Shown: positions 49,244 through 59,571, numbered from the stretch's first letter. The stretch: 64,000 nt of DNA from Granulicella sp. L56 (GCF_009765835.1 NZ_LMUS01000006.1:310001-374000), one strand, 5' to 3'. The notes: a model not told the origin generated them from the letters alone. Program-made: numbers and translations.

Positions 49244-51475
49244 TCAACGAACAGCCTCAACGCTATAGGTTTGACCCGCTGTTGGAATGAAGCTGAAGCC
49301 ATGGCCTTCTGTGCGCGAAGCGATGATCTTGCCAGCGCCATTCTTAACCCGAATAGCTGGCCACGCGGTAGTCCCGGTAAGTCCGTGGACATGAACGGTG
49401 ATGACTTGATCGCTTTCTGGTAAAGTCAGAATCGCTGAGGTAGTTTGGGCAACTGGATAGACGCAGATGCGTACCTTACTATCTACCTCTTCGAGCGTAA
49501 TGCCAGAGCCGCCGATGAAAAGGGGCGTCTTGCCAGGCGGCAACCCAAAGTCTTTAAGAGTTTGATTGCCGGAGTAAATCTTCCCAGTATCAAAATCCAT
49601 CCATCGCCCCGTGGGCAGATAAACATCTCGCGAATTTGCCGTGGCATAATCATCGCCGTAGAGCGGTGTTGCGAGCATGGAGTCACCAATAAGCCACTCA
49701 TAAGCGCGGGTTGTTGCGTTCTCGCGTCCGTAGGCTTGCGGATCATTGGGATAGGCAATGGGAAGGGGCGTCATCGTCCAGGGATAACCGTCGGCATAGA
49801 AGCGTCGCGCATTGCTGAACAGGTACGGCGCGATGCGAGCATGAAACTTTGCTGACTGCAACATCACCTTGGCGACATTGGGTGCAAAGCTCCATGGCGG
49901 CTCGCCCATTCCCATCGAGCTATGCATCGCCGCCCACTGTGCATTGCGTATCATATAGGTTTCCAGGCGAGGGGTGCGATTAGTATGGAAGCGACTTTCG
50001 CCGAAAGTCCCTCCCACAATGTCCGGGTAGACAAATGGAAAGCCACTGTAAGCAAGGGCAAGCGCGTTAACAGGTCCACGGTCTTGGTTTTGGTTGTAGT
50101 TGAAATCATTGATACGGTGCAGGTCGCCATTGGAAGAAAGATATCCGTTACGTTCAATGACTAGTTGGCGCTGTGCCATCAGTCGATCGTTTGTGGGATC
50201 GACCTTGTCGTCCCGCAGACTGTAACCTTGGTAGCCGTAGAAGTCTTCCTTCCAGCCGTTAATGCCGAAGGTTTGCCACTTCTTGACAAGGCTCATGTAC
50301 CAGTCAACCGCGGCGGTGTTTTGCGCATCCAGCAGGTAGTAAGGCTGCTTCGGCCAGCCTCCTTTGAAGACCTGCGCATTGCCATTCTTCATCAGGAAGT
50401 AACGGTGTGCAACACCTTCATCGGAGTACGGACCTCCAACAATAAAGGTGATTCGCAACCCAAGCATGACGGCAAGTTTGTCATCTAGAAAATGCTGTAC
50501 TAGCGCGTGCGGATCTGGATACTTCTCTTTATCCCAAAGGCCAAAACTGGTAGTTTCATGCATCGTGTCTGGCTTGGAGGGCCAGAATCCGGAACCAATG
50601 ACGACCCAACGTAGCGGATAACCGTCAGCAATGTAGTGATCGACACTATCGCGCACTGTAGTCGTATTCGTGTCCCACCCTAGTGCACCAAACGCCTCCC
50701 ACCCGACACCGAAGGCCGGGTACTTGGGCATCCAAACCTTGTAACCTGCATCGTTGCGTGCTTTGAGGTAGGCGGCATAAATAGCGTGCGGATCGCCGAA
50801 GAAATAGAACAGTCGAACTTTGCTGGATGCCTGCTTTACACCTTGGACGATCTGTTGCGCGGAGGTGTGAACGATCTTGGTCGTGGGATCAATCAGCAGC
50901 TCGGCAAACTGCTGCTTGGGATAGATGACAAAATTACTGACCAGGCGGGTGGCTCCCTGACCCGAGAGAAAGTCATTGTCGGCGAAGCCAGTGACATCTG
51001 TATTGAACTGTCTGTTTGTGAGAGTAGAAAATTTAGCTTGCTCGACTGCATGATCGGCAAGTCCATAGGCGGGAGCGGCGCCTCCAGTAGCGAAACGAAC
51101 CTCAGCACCCTGTACCTCAGGCTCTGCAAGCATCTCCGCCTGATGTGCTCCAAGCGTTATTGTGAGGCGAAGGTGTTTGCCTGCGGCGCTGGCCCCTTTG
51201 AGAACGCATTTCGTGGCAGAAGCTGCGCCGACGCGCTCAAAAGTAACAGGACTTCCGTCGAGCAGAACGCCGGCAGTGGCATCGGCAGCAACTACGGGAT
51301 GCTTGCCATAAGAAAAACTGTAACGTCCTCCCTGCGATTCCATACGGAAGGTGATGCCGTCTGCATGGAGCCGAACGTTTTGCTCGGCATTCGCAGCCAA
51401 CGCAGTAGCCATGAAGAAAATAGATGCAGTCGTTATACAACGCATCTGAAACGAAATTCGGTGCAATTGAAACAC
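49244..51475 (-). CDS. Secreted glycoside hydrolase family 31 protein
   Basis: 743 residues. The GTG at 51475 is chosen because GGAGG lies 7 nt before it; the following 31 residues are a signal peptide ending ANAEQ. Family 31 architecture: N-terminal sandwich (about 35-240), TIM barrel (about 250-590), then C-terminal sandwich domains. Asp411 in GWKEDFYG is the predicted nucleophile and Asp485 in FVYPDIVGG the acid/base. Family 31 includes alpha-glucosidases, alpha-xylosidases, alpha-galactosidases and sulfoquinovosidases; the specificity is not readable. It follows the TonB receptor gene on the same strand with a terminator-like hairpin between. Confidence 0.9.
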   Translation of the reverse strand: MFQLHRISFQMRCITTASIFFMATALAANAEQNVRLHADGITFRMESQGGRYSFSYGKHPVVAADATAGVLLDGSPVTFERVGAASATKCVLKGASAAGKHLRLTITLGAHQAEMLAEPEVQGAEVRFATGGAAPAYGLADHAVEQAKFSTLTNRQFNTDVTGFADNDFLSGQGATRLVSNFVIYPKQQFAELLIDPTTKIVHTSAQQIVQGVKQASSKVRLFYFFGDPHAIYAAYLKARNDAGYKVWMPKYPAFGVGWEAFGALGWDTNTTTVRDSVDHYIADGYPLRWVVIGSGFWPSKPDTMHETTSFGLWDKEKYPDPHALVQHFLDDKLAVMLGLRITFIVGGPYSDEGVAHRYFLMKNGNAQVFKGGWPKQPYYLLDAQNTAAVDWYMSLVKKWQTFGINGWKEDFYGYQGYSLRDDKVDPTNDRLMAQRQLVIERNGYLSSNGDLHRINDFNYNQNQDRGPVNALALAYSGFPFVYPDIVGGTFGESRFHTNRTPRLETYMIRNAQWAAMHSSMGMGEPPWSFAPNVAKVMLQSAKFHARIAPYLFSNARRFYADGYPWTMTPLPIAYPNDPQAYGRENATTRAYEWLIGDSMLATPLYGDDYATANSRDVYLPTGRWMDFDTGKIYSGNQTLKDFGLPPGKTPLFIGGSGITLEEVDSKVRICVYPVAQTTSAILTLPESDQVITVHVHGLTGTTAWPAIRVKNGAGKIIASRTEGHGFSFIPTAGQTYSVEAVR

Positions 51476-51504
51476 AGATGCCCCTCCAGATATAAAGCTA
51501 AATC

Positions 51505-51542
51505 AACGCGCCTGCATCAAGTCTGCTTAATGCAAGCGCGTT
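51505..51542 (-). terminator. Hairpin after the third TonB receptor
   Basis: Read on the minus strand, AACGCGC-TTGCAT and ATGCA-GGCGCGTT pair with a bulge and are followed by GATTTAGC. It separates the receptor from the GH31 gene and could reduce expression of the distal gene. Confidence 0.55.
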
Positions 51543-51546
51543 TGTT

Positions 51547-54500
51547 TTAGAAATGCAATTTGGCTGCGAGCTGTATTTGGCGAGCAGGTAAGGAACTCAG
51601 TATCACGCCCATGTTGGAGTTGGTATTCAGTCCATCCGACCCTGCGGTGAAACCAGTGCTCGGTTGACCGAGATTGGTTTTGTTGAACGCGTTGAATGCC
51701 TCAAGTCGAAGCTCCAGACTGGTTCGCTCGGTAATATGCGTTGTCTTGAAGACCGACATATCGAAATTCAGAACTCCAGGACCGCGCACCTGCGAATAGT
51801 ATCGTGGCGTATTTCCGAATGTATAAGGGGCAGGATTGATGAAGGCTTGATCGTTGAACCATTTGGCACGTGTAGGATGCGCCACTCGAACGCTCATCCC
51901 CGGACGGAAGTTAGGTCGAGTAGCGATACCCGAGTTATTTGCCCCCGAGAATGCAAGCGGTCGTCCAGTCTCCGCTGTGATAACGGTGTTGAACTGGATT
52001 CCTCCAACCAAATGATCCAGCCATGCTGATTTATTGAGGAAACGTTGATTCTTACCGAAGGGCAGATCGTACAGCGCCGAGACTACACCCCGATGAGTCA
52101 CATCAATTGCATCAACGCTGTAGTCTCCGTCGAAATTGTGGATATTTTGGATCGTGCCCCCAGTGCTGGAGATGCCCGTCGTCGTGGAAATATCGGTCGA
52201 GATGGGAAGATCCATCACCTTTCCATAGGTGTAGGAGCCCAATACCTGCAACCCACGCTGGGCTCGTCGCTGAACCGAGACGTAAAGGAAGTTGCCATCG
52301 AAATGGGCGCTTCGTGGATTACTGAGCACGACTGACTGCATGTATGGATAAGGCTTCAACAGGTTGGCGCGCGTAATAGTAGCGGCTCCCAATGTTCCTG
52401 GCACCTTACCGGCATAAGGATTCGGAACGGAGGCATTCAAGTAAGCTGCTCCCTCGCTGAAGTTGCTGGGATCGAGCACATCGATATTCTGATTTCCAAG
52501 ATTAAAATGCGTGCCGTGATTGCCGAGATACGACACATCCAGCACCATCTGGTACGGCAGTTCCCGTGAAAGAGTGAGCGTGTACTGCTGCGATTGCGGA
52601 TCTTTCGCGTCCGGCAGAATGTAGTATCCGGCCTGCCCCAGAAATGCATTCTGTCCGCCTGCGGCACCCAACGGCTGTGTCGCGGGAAAGGGCACCCCGT
52701 TCGCCAGCTTGAAAGCAGTGCCGTTAGTCGTGGCTGATCCATAGTTTGTGTTGAGAGAACCGAATCCGTTGAAATTTCCTGCAGCCTGGTCATACGAGAC
52801 CTGCGCGGTAGTCGGATAGTAGATAGCAAATCCACCGCGAGCTACAGTCCTGTTGTCATTGGTAAGCACAAGAGCGAAGCCGACGCGCGGACCCCAGTCG
52901 TTCCAGTTCTCCTTAACGAAGTTACCGCCTTCACCATTAAGACCCGCATAGCGTACCGCGCCAAGATATCCATTCAGCGTATTCACGCGTGTAATGTCAA
53001 AGTCATCGATGCCATTATGCTTCTCATACGGTTGACGCTGATAGTCGTAGCGGAGGCCGAAATTGAGCGTGAGTCGTTGGTTCGGATGCCAATCATCCTG
53101 CACATAGCCGGCATACTGTTGCTGACGAAATGCAATTCCCTGTGCAAGTCCTACCGAGGCGCTTCCCACGGCTCCCGCCAGGAAACTGGCGTACTGACTT
53201 CCGGTGCCGGTGACGATCGTGGCGTCCGTACCTTGAGCCGTCTGGTTCGCGCTAAACGAGTATGCGCCCGAAGCATTTCCTGACTGGTTGTTATAGCCCT
53301 CAACAAATCGGCCATCGAATCCGACGTGCAGGGTATGGGAACCTATTGTCCGAGTTACATCGTCCACCAGTTCGATTGTTGTCGAAGCCCGGAAACCGAT
53401 GGTTCCATTCAACGCGGTCAGGCCGTTGTTAAAAATAGGAGCTACGATTGGGCCGACGCCAGGAAGTCCGATCTTGGATGCGTAATTTTGATTCGCCGTT
53501 ACAGCCTGAAAGGGAAAGTCCGACCGCAGGATCGCGAAACGAAGGTCGTTTATCAGCGACGGAGAAAAGATATGTGTCTCCGAGATCATCGCGTCGTAGT
53601 TTTGCAACGTATCGTTGCGATAGTAAAGCGGGCCATATCCCAGGTTTCCATTGTTCGTGAAGTTTTGGTAATAGGCATAGCGAGCCAGCAAGCTGTCCTT
53701 CTCTGAGACACGGAAGTCGATGCGGCCGAGGGCAGTCTTCTCTCTCGAAACGAGCTTTGGATCTGCGTAGTAGTTGTTGGAGTGGGTGCAGGAATCTCCT
53801 GCTTGATTCGACAGCGGATAAAACAGCGACTGCGCGGCCACAGCTACCGGATCCATATTACTGATCTTGTTTCCAGGATAAGCTGTACGCGGAGTTGTCG
53901 AAGAGCCGGTCGTGGGGTCATAGATGATCGTTGGCTGGCATACTTGCGTTCCGCCTGTAGTGACATAGTGGCCAAGATCGCTGAAGTCTCCGTTTCGCTC
54001 CTGCGCGGTAGGCACACTAGAGAGGTAAGGAGCTCCATTGACGAAGCGGTACTCTTCATAATTTCCGAAGAAGAACGCACGGTCCCGCTTGATGGGACCT
54101 CCGAATGTTCCGCCATAGTTGTTGAAGCGCAGTTCCGGCTTGCCCAGGGCGGGCTTGGGTATTGCGGTAGCCGCATCCAATGCATCGTTGCGAAAAAACT
54201 CGTAGAGCGAGCCGTGGAACTGGTTGCCGCCTGAACGCGTGATGACATTAATGACGCCACCCGAGGTATAGCCGAACTGTGCGGGAATAACGCCTGTCAT
54301 GATGCGGAACTCCTGCACTGAGTCAGCCTTGATATTTATGGCCACCTCGCCGAGGTAGTTCTGTAGATTGCTGACGCCATCGAGCAAGTTATTGTTCCCG
54401 CCGGGTACGCCGCCAGAGATGCGGATAGCGGAGGCCTGCGTTCCGCGATTAGTGAAACCCTGGTTGGTGGCGCCTGCCGCAGACTCTACGCCGGGACTGA

Positions 54501-55023
54501 GAGTTGCGAGTGCGAGTACGCTTCGCCCATTCACCGGCAACTCCTGTACCGCACGTGTATCCACAGTATTGCCGATCTGAGCGTCAACGATGTCGAGTGC
54601 TGGAGGCGTGGCCTGAACATCCACACGGGTTGTCACGCTTCCTAATACCAGCTTGACGTTCGAAGTCACGTGCGCCGCGGCATCCACCACAATGTTCCGG
54701 ACACTTGCAGTGGAGAAACCTTCCAGGGACACGGTAAGGCTGTACCTTCCCGGTGGCAGCGGCTGAGATTGGTAGTAACCGTTGCCGTCGCTGACGAGGT
54801 CTCGCGCAATGCCTGTACTGTCGTTTCGGAGGTTAACCTTGGCGCCAGCGACTACATCCCCACTGGCATCCGTGAGCGTTCCGCCCACATAACCAACGTC
54901 CTGCTGTGCATGAGCAGGCGTACTGGCAATCCATCCTACCGGGAGAAGAAAGAAGAAGGTCAACAGGTGACGAAGCACCTGCGACGGAAATTTCACCTGC
55001 ACATGGGTTATATTGGCGTTCAT
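51547..55023 (-). CDS. Oar-type TonB-dependent receptor with carboxypeptidase-regulatory-like domain
   Basis: 1158 residues. The signal peptide occupies about residues 14-40 (ends AHAQ). The regulatory-like domain (VGGTLTDASGDVVAGAKVNL, YYQSQPLPPGRYSLTV) precedes the plug with ELPVNGRSVLALATLSPG. The barrel ends with AAKLHF, an aromatic terminus. It is probably the importer for the glycan fragments handled by the GH31, GDSL and FAD-oxidoreductase genes around it. A recognisable promoter and a palindrome lie in front of it. Confidence 0.92.
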   Translation of the reverse strand: MNANITHVQVKFPSQVLRHLLTFFFLLPVGWIASTPAHAQQDVGYVGGTLTDASGDVVAGAKVNLRNDSTGIARDLVSDGNGYYQSQPLPPGRYSLTVSLEGFSTASVRNIVVDAAAHVTSNVKLVLGSVTTRVDVQATPPALDIVDAQIGNTVDTRAVQELPVNGRSVLALATLSPGVESAAGATNQGFTNRGTQASAIRISGGVPGGNNNLLDGVSNLQNYLGEVAINIKADSVQEFRIMTGVIPAQFGYTSGGVINVITRSGGNQFHGSLYEFFRNDALDAATAIPKPALGKPELRFNNYGGTFGGPIKRDRAFFFGNYEEYRFVNGAPYLSSVPTAQERNGDFSDLGHYVTTGGTQVCQPTIIYDPTTGSSTTPRTAYPGNKISNMDPVAVAAQSLFYPLSNQAGDSCTHSNNYYADPKLVSREKTALGRIDFRVSEKDSLLARYAYYQNFTNNGNLGYGPLYYRNDTLQNYDAMISETHIFSPSLINDLRFAILRSDFPFQAVTANQNYASKIGLPGVGPIVAPIFNNGLTALNGTIGFRASTTIELVDDVTRTIGSHTLHVGFDGRFVEGYNNQSGNASGAYSFSANQTAQGTDATIVTGTGSQYASFLAGAVGSASVGLAQGIAFRQQQYAGYVQDDWHPNQRLTLNFGLRYDYQRQPYEKHNGIDDFDITRVNTLNGYLGAVRYAGLNGEGGNFVKENWNDWGPRVGFALVLTNDNRTVARGGFAIYYPTTAQVSYDQAAGNFNGFGSLNTNYGSATTNGTAFKLANGVPFPATQPLGAAGGQNAFLGQAGYYILPDAKDPQSQQYTLTLSRELPYQMVLDVSYLGNHGTHFNLGNQNIDVLDPSNFSEGAAYLNASVPNPYAGKVPGTLGAATITRANLLKPYPYMQSVVLSNPRSAHFDGNFLYVSVQRRAQRGLQVLGSYTYGKVMDLPISTDISTTTGISSTGGTIQNIHNFDGDYSVDAIDVTHRGVVSALYDLPFGKNQRFLNKSAWLDHLVGGIQFNTVITAETGRPLAFSGANNSGIATRPNFRPGMSVRVAHPTRAKWFNDQAFINPAPYTFGNTPRYYSQVRGPGVLNFDMSVFKTTHITERTSLELRLEAFNAFNKTNLGQPSTGFTAGSDGLNTNSNMGVILSSLPARQIQLAAKLHF

Positions 55024-55048
55024 CGATGTAATATCCTCTTACTGTGAT

Positions 55049-55068
55049 GTAAAGCGGTTAACCTTTAC
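55049..55068. promoter_or_regulatory. Candidate LacI-type operator in the receptor leader
   Basis: GTTAACCG followed by CTTTAC (minus strand) forms an imperfect inverted repeat around a CG, with GGTTAACC as a perfect inner palindrome. LacI-family operators have this appearance. It lies between the promoter and the start codon, where a bound repressor would block elongation. Confidence 0.4.
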
Positions 55069-55110
55069 TAAATAAGACTCAGAAACGACGGCGTTCTCCA
55101 GAACGCAGTA

Positions 55111-55140
55111 ATACTAATGATATGTTGACGGGCTTGTCAA
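55111..55140 (-). promoter_or_regulatory. Candidate promoter of the third TonB receptor
   Basis: On the minus strand a perfect TTGACA (55140-55135), an 18-nt spacer and TAGTAT (55116-55111). The implied leader is about 80 nt. Confidence 0.55.
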
Positions 55141-55225
55141 TCGCTTAATCTCTAGTGCAAGCTGTTTCTGTAATTCTGGCATTTCGTCCGCATCCCCAAT
55201 ATCCATCACGTATTCCGAGGTATCT

Positions 55226-55939
55226 ATGAAATCTTTTATTTCGATCATTGCCTGCGCTCTGGGCGGGTTCCTGTTATCCCCGCCCTCCTTGGCGCAGGGC
55301 CCCCCAACTAATTCTGCGGAAGCAGACTTCGCACAGCTAAGTCACTATCGCGAAGCAAACCTCCAGATGTCACTGTCAGGCACGAAGATCAAGGTAGTGT
55401 TCCTGGGAGATTCCGTGACGGAGCGCTGGGGCTCTCTCTCTGGTAAATGGTTTGCCGACCCCGGCTGGGTGAATCGCGGAATTGGTGGACAAACGAGCTC
55501 GCAATTATTATTGCGGGAGCGCGACGATGCGCTCAACCTTCATCCGTCCGCAATTGTTCTTGAAGCCGGATCGAACGACATGCGTCTGGGCTTTACGCCA
55601 GAGGCGATCCGCGATCATTTCCTGACCATGGGGGAGCTTGCCCAAGCTCACCATATTGCTATCTTTGTGACAACCATGACACCTACGTGCGACTGCTTCC
55701 GTCCACTCTCTGGGCTGCGCACGGTAAGTAGAATTCACGATTTGAATCGGCTACTGGCAGCAATGTGCCTGGAGAGGCATTGGACTCTGATCGATATAAA
55801 CACTCCACTTGCCAACGCCAGCGGATATATGCGAAAGGAACTCACTGTAGAGGGAGTCCATCCCAACGACGCGGGCTACGCCTTGATCGCGCCTCCAATA
55901 GAACGGGCATTGCACGCATATCGATTGAAGAAACCTTAA
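55226..55939 (+). CDS. Secreted SGNH/GDSL-family esterase
   Basis: 237 residues with a signal peptide (1-24, ending SLAQ). The nucleophile block FLGDSVTERWG (Ser63), the GIGGQT glycine block (85-90) and GSND (Asn117) are typical of SGNH hydrolases that remove acetyl or other acyl groups from glycans. The last block reads VEGVHPNDAGY, with His212 kept but Glu209 in place of the usual Asp. It is divergent from the third TonB receptor and precedes the FAD oxidoreductase by about 120 nt. Confidence 0.88.
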   Translation: MKSFISIIACALGGFLLSPPSLAQGPPTNSAEADFAQLSHYREANLQMSLSGTKIKVVFLGDSVTERWGSLSGKWFADPGWVNRGIGGQTSSQLLLRERDDALNLHPSAIVLEAGSNDMRLGFTPEAIRDHFLTMGELAQAHHIAIFVTTMTPTCDCFRPLSGLRTVSRIHDLNRLLAAMCLERHWTLIDINTPLANASGYMRKELTVEGVHPNDAGYALIAPPIERALHAYRLKKP

Positions 55940-56057
55940 GTGGACGAGTTTATCGCTTAACATATAGACTTCTGCCTGCATCTGATCCCTGAGATTTCAG
56001 GGGGACAGTACACTTGCGAACGGGCAACGATGTAAGCATGCATAAGACTTGGGAGCA

Positions 56058-58316
56058 ATGGCAGTGAGAGAGCTAGATCTGCAGCAGATTGTAGGAGACC
56101 TGGTTGTCGTGGGCGGAGGTCTGGCCGGCGCATGCTGCGCTATTACGGCAGCACGACAAGGGCTGCATGTAACGCTCGTGCAGGACCGTCCCGTGCTTGG
56201 AGGAAACTCCTCGAGTGAAGTGCGGCTCTGGGTGCTTGGAGCTACCTCGCACATGGGCAACAATAACCGCTGGGCTCGCGAAGGCGGCGTGATTAACGAG
56301 ATCCTCGTTGAGAATATGTGGCGCAATCCCGAAGGAAACCCAGTGATCTTCGACTCGATTGTGCTGGAGATGGTGATCGCAGAGGCAAAGATTACTCTGC
56401 TTCTGAACACCGCGGCTCACAGTCTCACCATGTGTGATGCTGACACGATTGCTCAGGTACAAGCGTTCAATAGCCAAAACCAAATCTCCTACGCACTTGA
56501 AGCTCCTCTGTTTGTGGACGCTTCCGGCGATGGCATCCTTGGCTTTCTAGCAGGTGCAGAGTTTCGGATGGGTGCGGAGGCAGCTTCGGAGTTTGACGAG
56601 CGCATGGCATCATCCGAGCCGGAACATAAGCTGCTTGGCCACTCTCTGTATTTTTACAGCCGCGATACCGGGCAGCCAGTTCGCTACATCCCTCCAGCGT
56701 TCGCGTTGAAGGACATCACAAAGATTCCGCGTTATCGAGAGCTGCGAGTCTCCGACTCCGGTTGCCGCCTTTGGTGGCTTGAGTACGGTGGCGACCTGGA
56801 CACCGTGGGCCAGACCGAAGAGATCAAATGGGAACTTTGGAAGGTTGCCTATGGCGTCTGGGACTACATCAAGAACTCCGGAAACTTTCCCGATGCGGAG
56901 TGCCTGACGCTCGAATGGATGGGAATGATACCCGGTAAACGGGAGAGCCGCCGTTTCGTCGGCGATATGATGTTGACTCAAAATCATATTGTCGAGCAGA
57001 CAATCTTCGAGGATGCCGTCTCGTTTGGCGGATGGGCAATCGATCTGCATCCGTCCGATGGCGTCTTCAGTCCGCAGGCCGGATGCACGCAGTGGCACTC
57101 GAAGGGCGTCTATCAAATTCCATACCGCACGCTTTACAGCCAGAGCGTGCGAAATCTGTTTTTATCTGGCCGCCTCATCAGTGCGACACACATAGCTTTC
57201 GGTTCCACGCGCGTTATGGGAACGTGCGCACATAATGGCCAGGCAGTGGGCATGGCGGCTGCGTTGTGCACAGCGCGGAGCCTGACGCCTCGTGACCTGT
57301 TGGAACCTAGTCGCATGCAATCTCTGCAGCAGATGTTGCTACGCAGCGGGCAGCATATCCCCGGTGTGCGCCTGAAAGATAACGACAATCTTGCACATGA
57401 AGCCGCCATCACCGCCTCTAGCACTTTCAAACTTGCGGCGTTTCGCTCCAGCGGAGAACTCGCAACTTCCGAACGATCTCATGCCTTGCTGCTCCCTGTG
57501 GCGCAGGGTGTAATGCCAACGGTAACGTTAGAAGCGCGAGTGCGAAAGAAGACAATCGTCCATGCGCAGTTGTGGAGCTCGTCGCGCGCTGGAAATACGA
57601 CTCCAGATATTCTGCTGGCATCGATCGACGTGCCCGTAGTGCCGGGGGAGTCCGTTCCCATACCTTTGGACTTTCACATCTCCATGCAGGAAACTTCGCA
57701 TGTGTTTGTGATTGTGCCTCCCTTCAGCGATGGCGCACTATACTTGAGCTGCGCGAATGCGCCAGGTGTCATGACGCTCTCTCAAAAGATGAACGCCGCA
57801 GTTGCGAAGAGCCCGGTACAGACTCCACCAGAGGACTCTGGCATCGACACCTTCGCCTTCTGGCTGCCAGAGCGCAGGCCGGCGGCACGAAATCTAGCTG
57901 TAAGAATCGAGCCGCCCATCGATCTATTTGGCCCGGAGATGGTAGTAAACGGATTTGCGCGACCGTGGTGTGGAGTGAACGGATGGGCGCCTGATCCAAC
58001 AGATATGACACCAAAGCTGCAGCTGGCCTGGGATACTCCGCAACGCGTAAACGAGATTGCAATCACCTTTGATACGGACTTTGATCATCCGATGGAGTCT
58101 GTGCTCTTGACACATCCCGAGTATGTGATGCCTGGATGTATCACCGCCTTTCGCGTGAGGACCTCCGAAGGACAGACGTTGGCAGAGGTAAATGAGAATC
58201 ACCAGACACGCTGGCATCTCACCTTGAAGGAACCGCTCCTTACTCGAGGAATCACCATAGATGTGCTGGCATACGGACCTGCTGTGCCTGCGATTTTTGA
58301 GGTCTCCTGCCGGTAA
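56058..58316 (+). CDS. FAD-dependent oxidoreductase of the FAD_oxidored type
   Basis: About 752 residues. The FAD-binding motif VVVGGGLAGACCAITAARQG and GGNSSSEVRL follow near the N-terminus; FVDASGDGILG and GKRESRRFVGD are other family markers (PF12831-like). Residues after about 600 look like a beta-sandwich, discoidin-like sugar-binding tail. Members in glycan loci are thought to oxidise sugars or sugar acids; the reaction here is unknown. The start is uncertain: the GTG at 56064 is best placed for GGGAG (56051-56055), and a TTG at 56049 is also open. No signal peptide is seen, unlike its paralogue at 62655. Confidence 0.85.
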   Translation: MAVRELDLQQIVGDLVVVGGGLAGACCAITAARQGLHVTLVQDRPVLGGNSSSEVRLWVLGATSHMGNNNRWAREGGVINEILVENMWRNPEGNPVIFDSIVLEMVIAEAKITLLLNTAAHSLTMCDADTIAQVQAFNSQNQISYALEAPLFVDASGDGILGFLAGAEFRMGAEAASEFDERMASSEPEHKLLGHSLYFYSRDTGQPVRYIPPAFALKDITKIPRYRELRVSDSGCRLWWLEYGGDLDTVGQTEEIKWELWKVAYGVWDYIKNSGNFPDAECLTLEWMGMIPGKRESRRFVGDMMLTQNHIVEQTIFEDAVSFGGWAIDLHPSDGVFSPQAGCTQWHSKGVYQIPYRTLYSQSVRNLFLSGRLISATHIAFGSTRVMGTCAHNGQAVGMAAALCTARSLTPRDLLEPSRMQSLQQMLLRSGQHIPGVRLKDNDNLAHEAAITASSTFKLAAFRSSGELATSERSHALLLPVAQGVMPTVTLEARVRKKTIVHAQLWSSSRAGNTTPDILLASIDVPVVPGESVPIPLDFHISMQETSHVFVIVPPFSDGALYLSCANAPGVMTLSQKMNAAVAKSPVQTPPEDSGIDTFAFWLPERRPAARNLAVRIEPPIDLFGPEMVVNGFARPWCGVNGWAPDPTDMTPKLQLAWDTPQRVNEIAITFDTDFDHPMESVLLTHPEYVMPGCITAFRVRTSEGQTLAEVNENHQTRWHLTLKEPLLTRGITIDVLAYGPAVPAIFEVSCR

Positions 58317-58325
58317 GAGGTTCAT

Positions 58326-59567
58326 GTGTCCAAGCCTGTTCGATCGAATCCGTGGATGATAGTGGCACTGCTCTTTGTGGTGGCGCTGCTTAATTATTTT
58401 GATCGGCAGAGTCTCTCCGTTGTAGCGCCGCGAATGCAGGCCCAGCTCCATCTCTCCGACACAGGATACGGACACATCGTCAGCCTGTTTCTGCTTGCCT
58501 CTGCATTTGCCTACGCTCTTTCAGGATTTGTCAGCGATGCTATAGGCACACGCAAAAGCATGACGTTGTTTGTTGCGTTCTGGTCATTAGCTGAGGCGGC
58601 CACAGCATTTGCAAGTTCCATCTTCCTGCTCGGACTTGTGCGCTTCTGCCTGGGGTTGGGGGAGCCAGGATTATGGGTGGCCGCTCCCAAGGCCGTCGGT
58701 GAAATGTTCGAGAAGAAGCAGCGCAGTCTCGCCATCGGTATCTACACCATGGGCGCTACCGTGGGAGCCGTTGTCGCCATTCCCACCATCGTCGCAGTCA
58801 CAGTCCATCTACCATGGAGATCCATCTTCCTGATCGATGGTGCAGTCGGTCTTCTATGGGTCCCTGTGTGGTGGTTCCTCTACCGCGACACAGTACCAGA
58901 CAGTAAAACTGTAAAGTCTGCGAGAGGCCGCGGGATGGTACGAGAACTCCTTGCGCGTCCCGAGACATGGCAACTACTCATCGCTCGTGGCATGACGGAC
59001 CCCGTCTGGTACTTTTACCTTTTCTGGTTTCCAAAATATCTATTAAGCGTCCGCCATCTCACGGACTCACAGATGGCAAATTATGGCTGGGTGGTCTATT
59101 TAGGAGGAGGCGTAGGCACGCTCGTGGGCGGCCTGCTCTCGGGCACAATGATCCGCCGCGGCATGGAGGCCGGTCTCGCATACCGACGTGCAATGAGCTG
59201 TTCAGCCGTACTTGTACTGATAAGTCCATTCGCCTTCTTTGCCCCTAGTCTGTTGACGGCGGTTCTGGTGGCGTCGGTCGTCGCGCTCGCGCACATGGCA
59301 TGGCTGATCAATTTGACCTCGGTCCTGCTGGAGGTATTTCCCCTCGCACAAGTTGGCAAGGCAGCGGGATTCGTCGCAGCGGGCAGCGCCCTGGGGGGCA
59401 TGGTATCGAGCGAGATCATCGCCTACTTCGTGACGCACGGGGGCTATCGACCGGTATTCTTCCTGATGGCGATCATGCATCCGCTTGCGCTCGGACTCTT
59501 GTGGACTGCCTTCCGTGGCAAACCCCTCGAATCCGAGCTTTCGCCTCTTCAGGAAAATCTCGTCTGA
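58326..59567 (+). CDS. MFS transporter, hexuronate/sugar-acid carrier type
   Basis: 413 residues, about 12 membrane segments, starting at GTG 9 nt after the FAD oxidoreductase stop, so co-transcribed. ALLNYFDRQSLSVVAPRM and FVSDAIGTRKSMTLF resemble the ExuT-like carrier at 32979. It probably imports the product released or oxidised by the neighbouring enzymes. It is convergent with the GH2 gene, with only 4 nt between the stop codons. Confidence 0.87.
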   Translation: MSKPVRSNPWMIVALLFVVALLNYFDRQSLSVVAPRMQAQLHLSDTGYGHIVSLFLLASAFAYALSGFVSDAIGTRKSMTLFVAFWSLAEAATAFASSIFLLGLVRFCLGLGEPGLWVAAPKAVGEMFEKKQRSLAIGIYTMGATVGAVVAIPTIVAVTVHLPWRSIFLIDGAVGLLWVPVWWFLYRDTVPDSKTVKSARGRGMVRELLARPETWQLLIARGMTDPVWYFYLFWFPKYLLSVRHLTDSQMANYGWVVYLGGGVGTLVGGLLSGTMIRRGMEAGLAYRRAMSCSAVLVLISPFAFFAPSLLTAVLVASVVALAHMAWLINLTSVLLEVFPLAQVGKAAGFVAAGSALGGMVSSEIIAYFVTHGGYRPVFFLMAIMHPLALGLLWTAFRGKPLESELSPLQENLV

Positions 59568-59571
59568 GACT

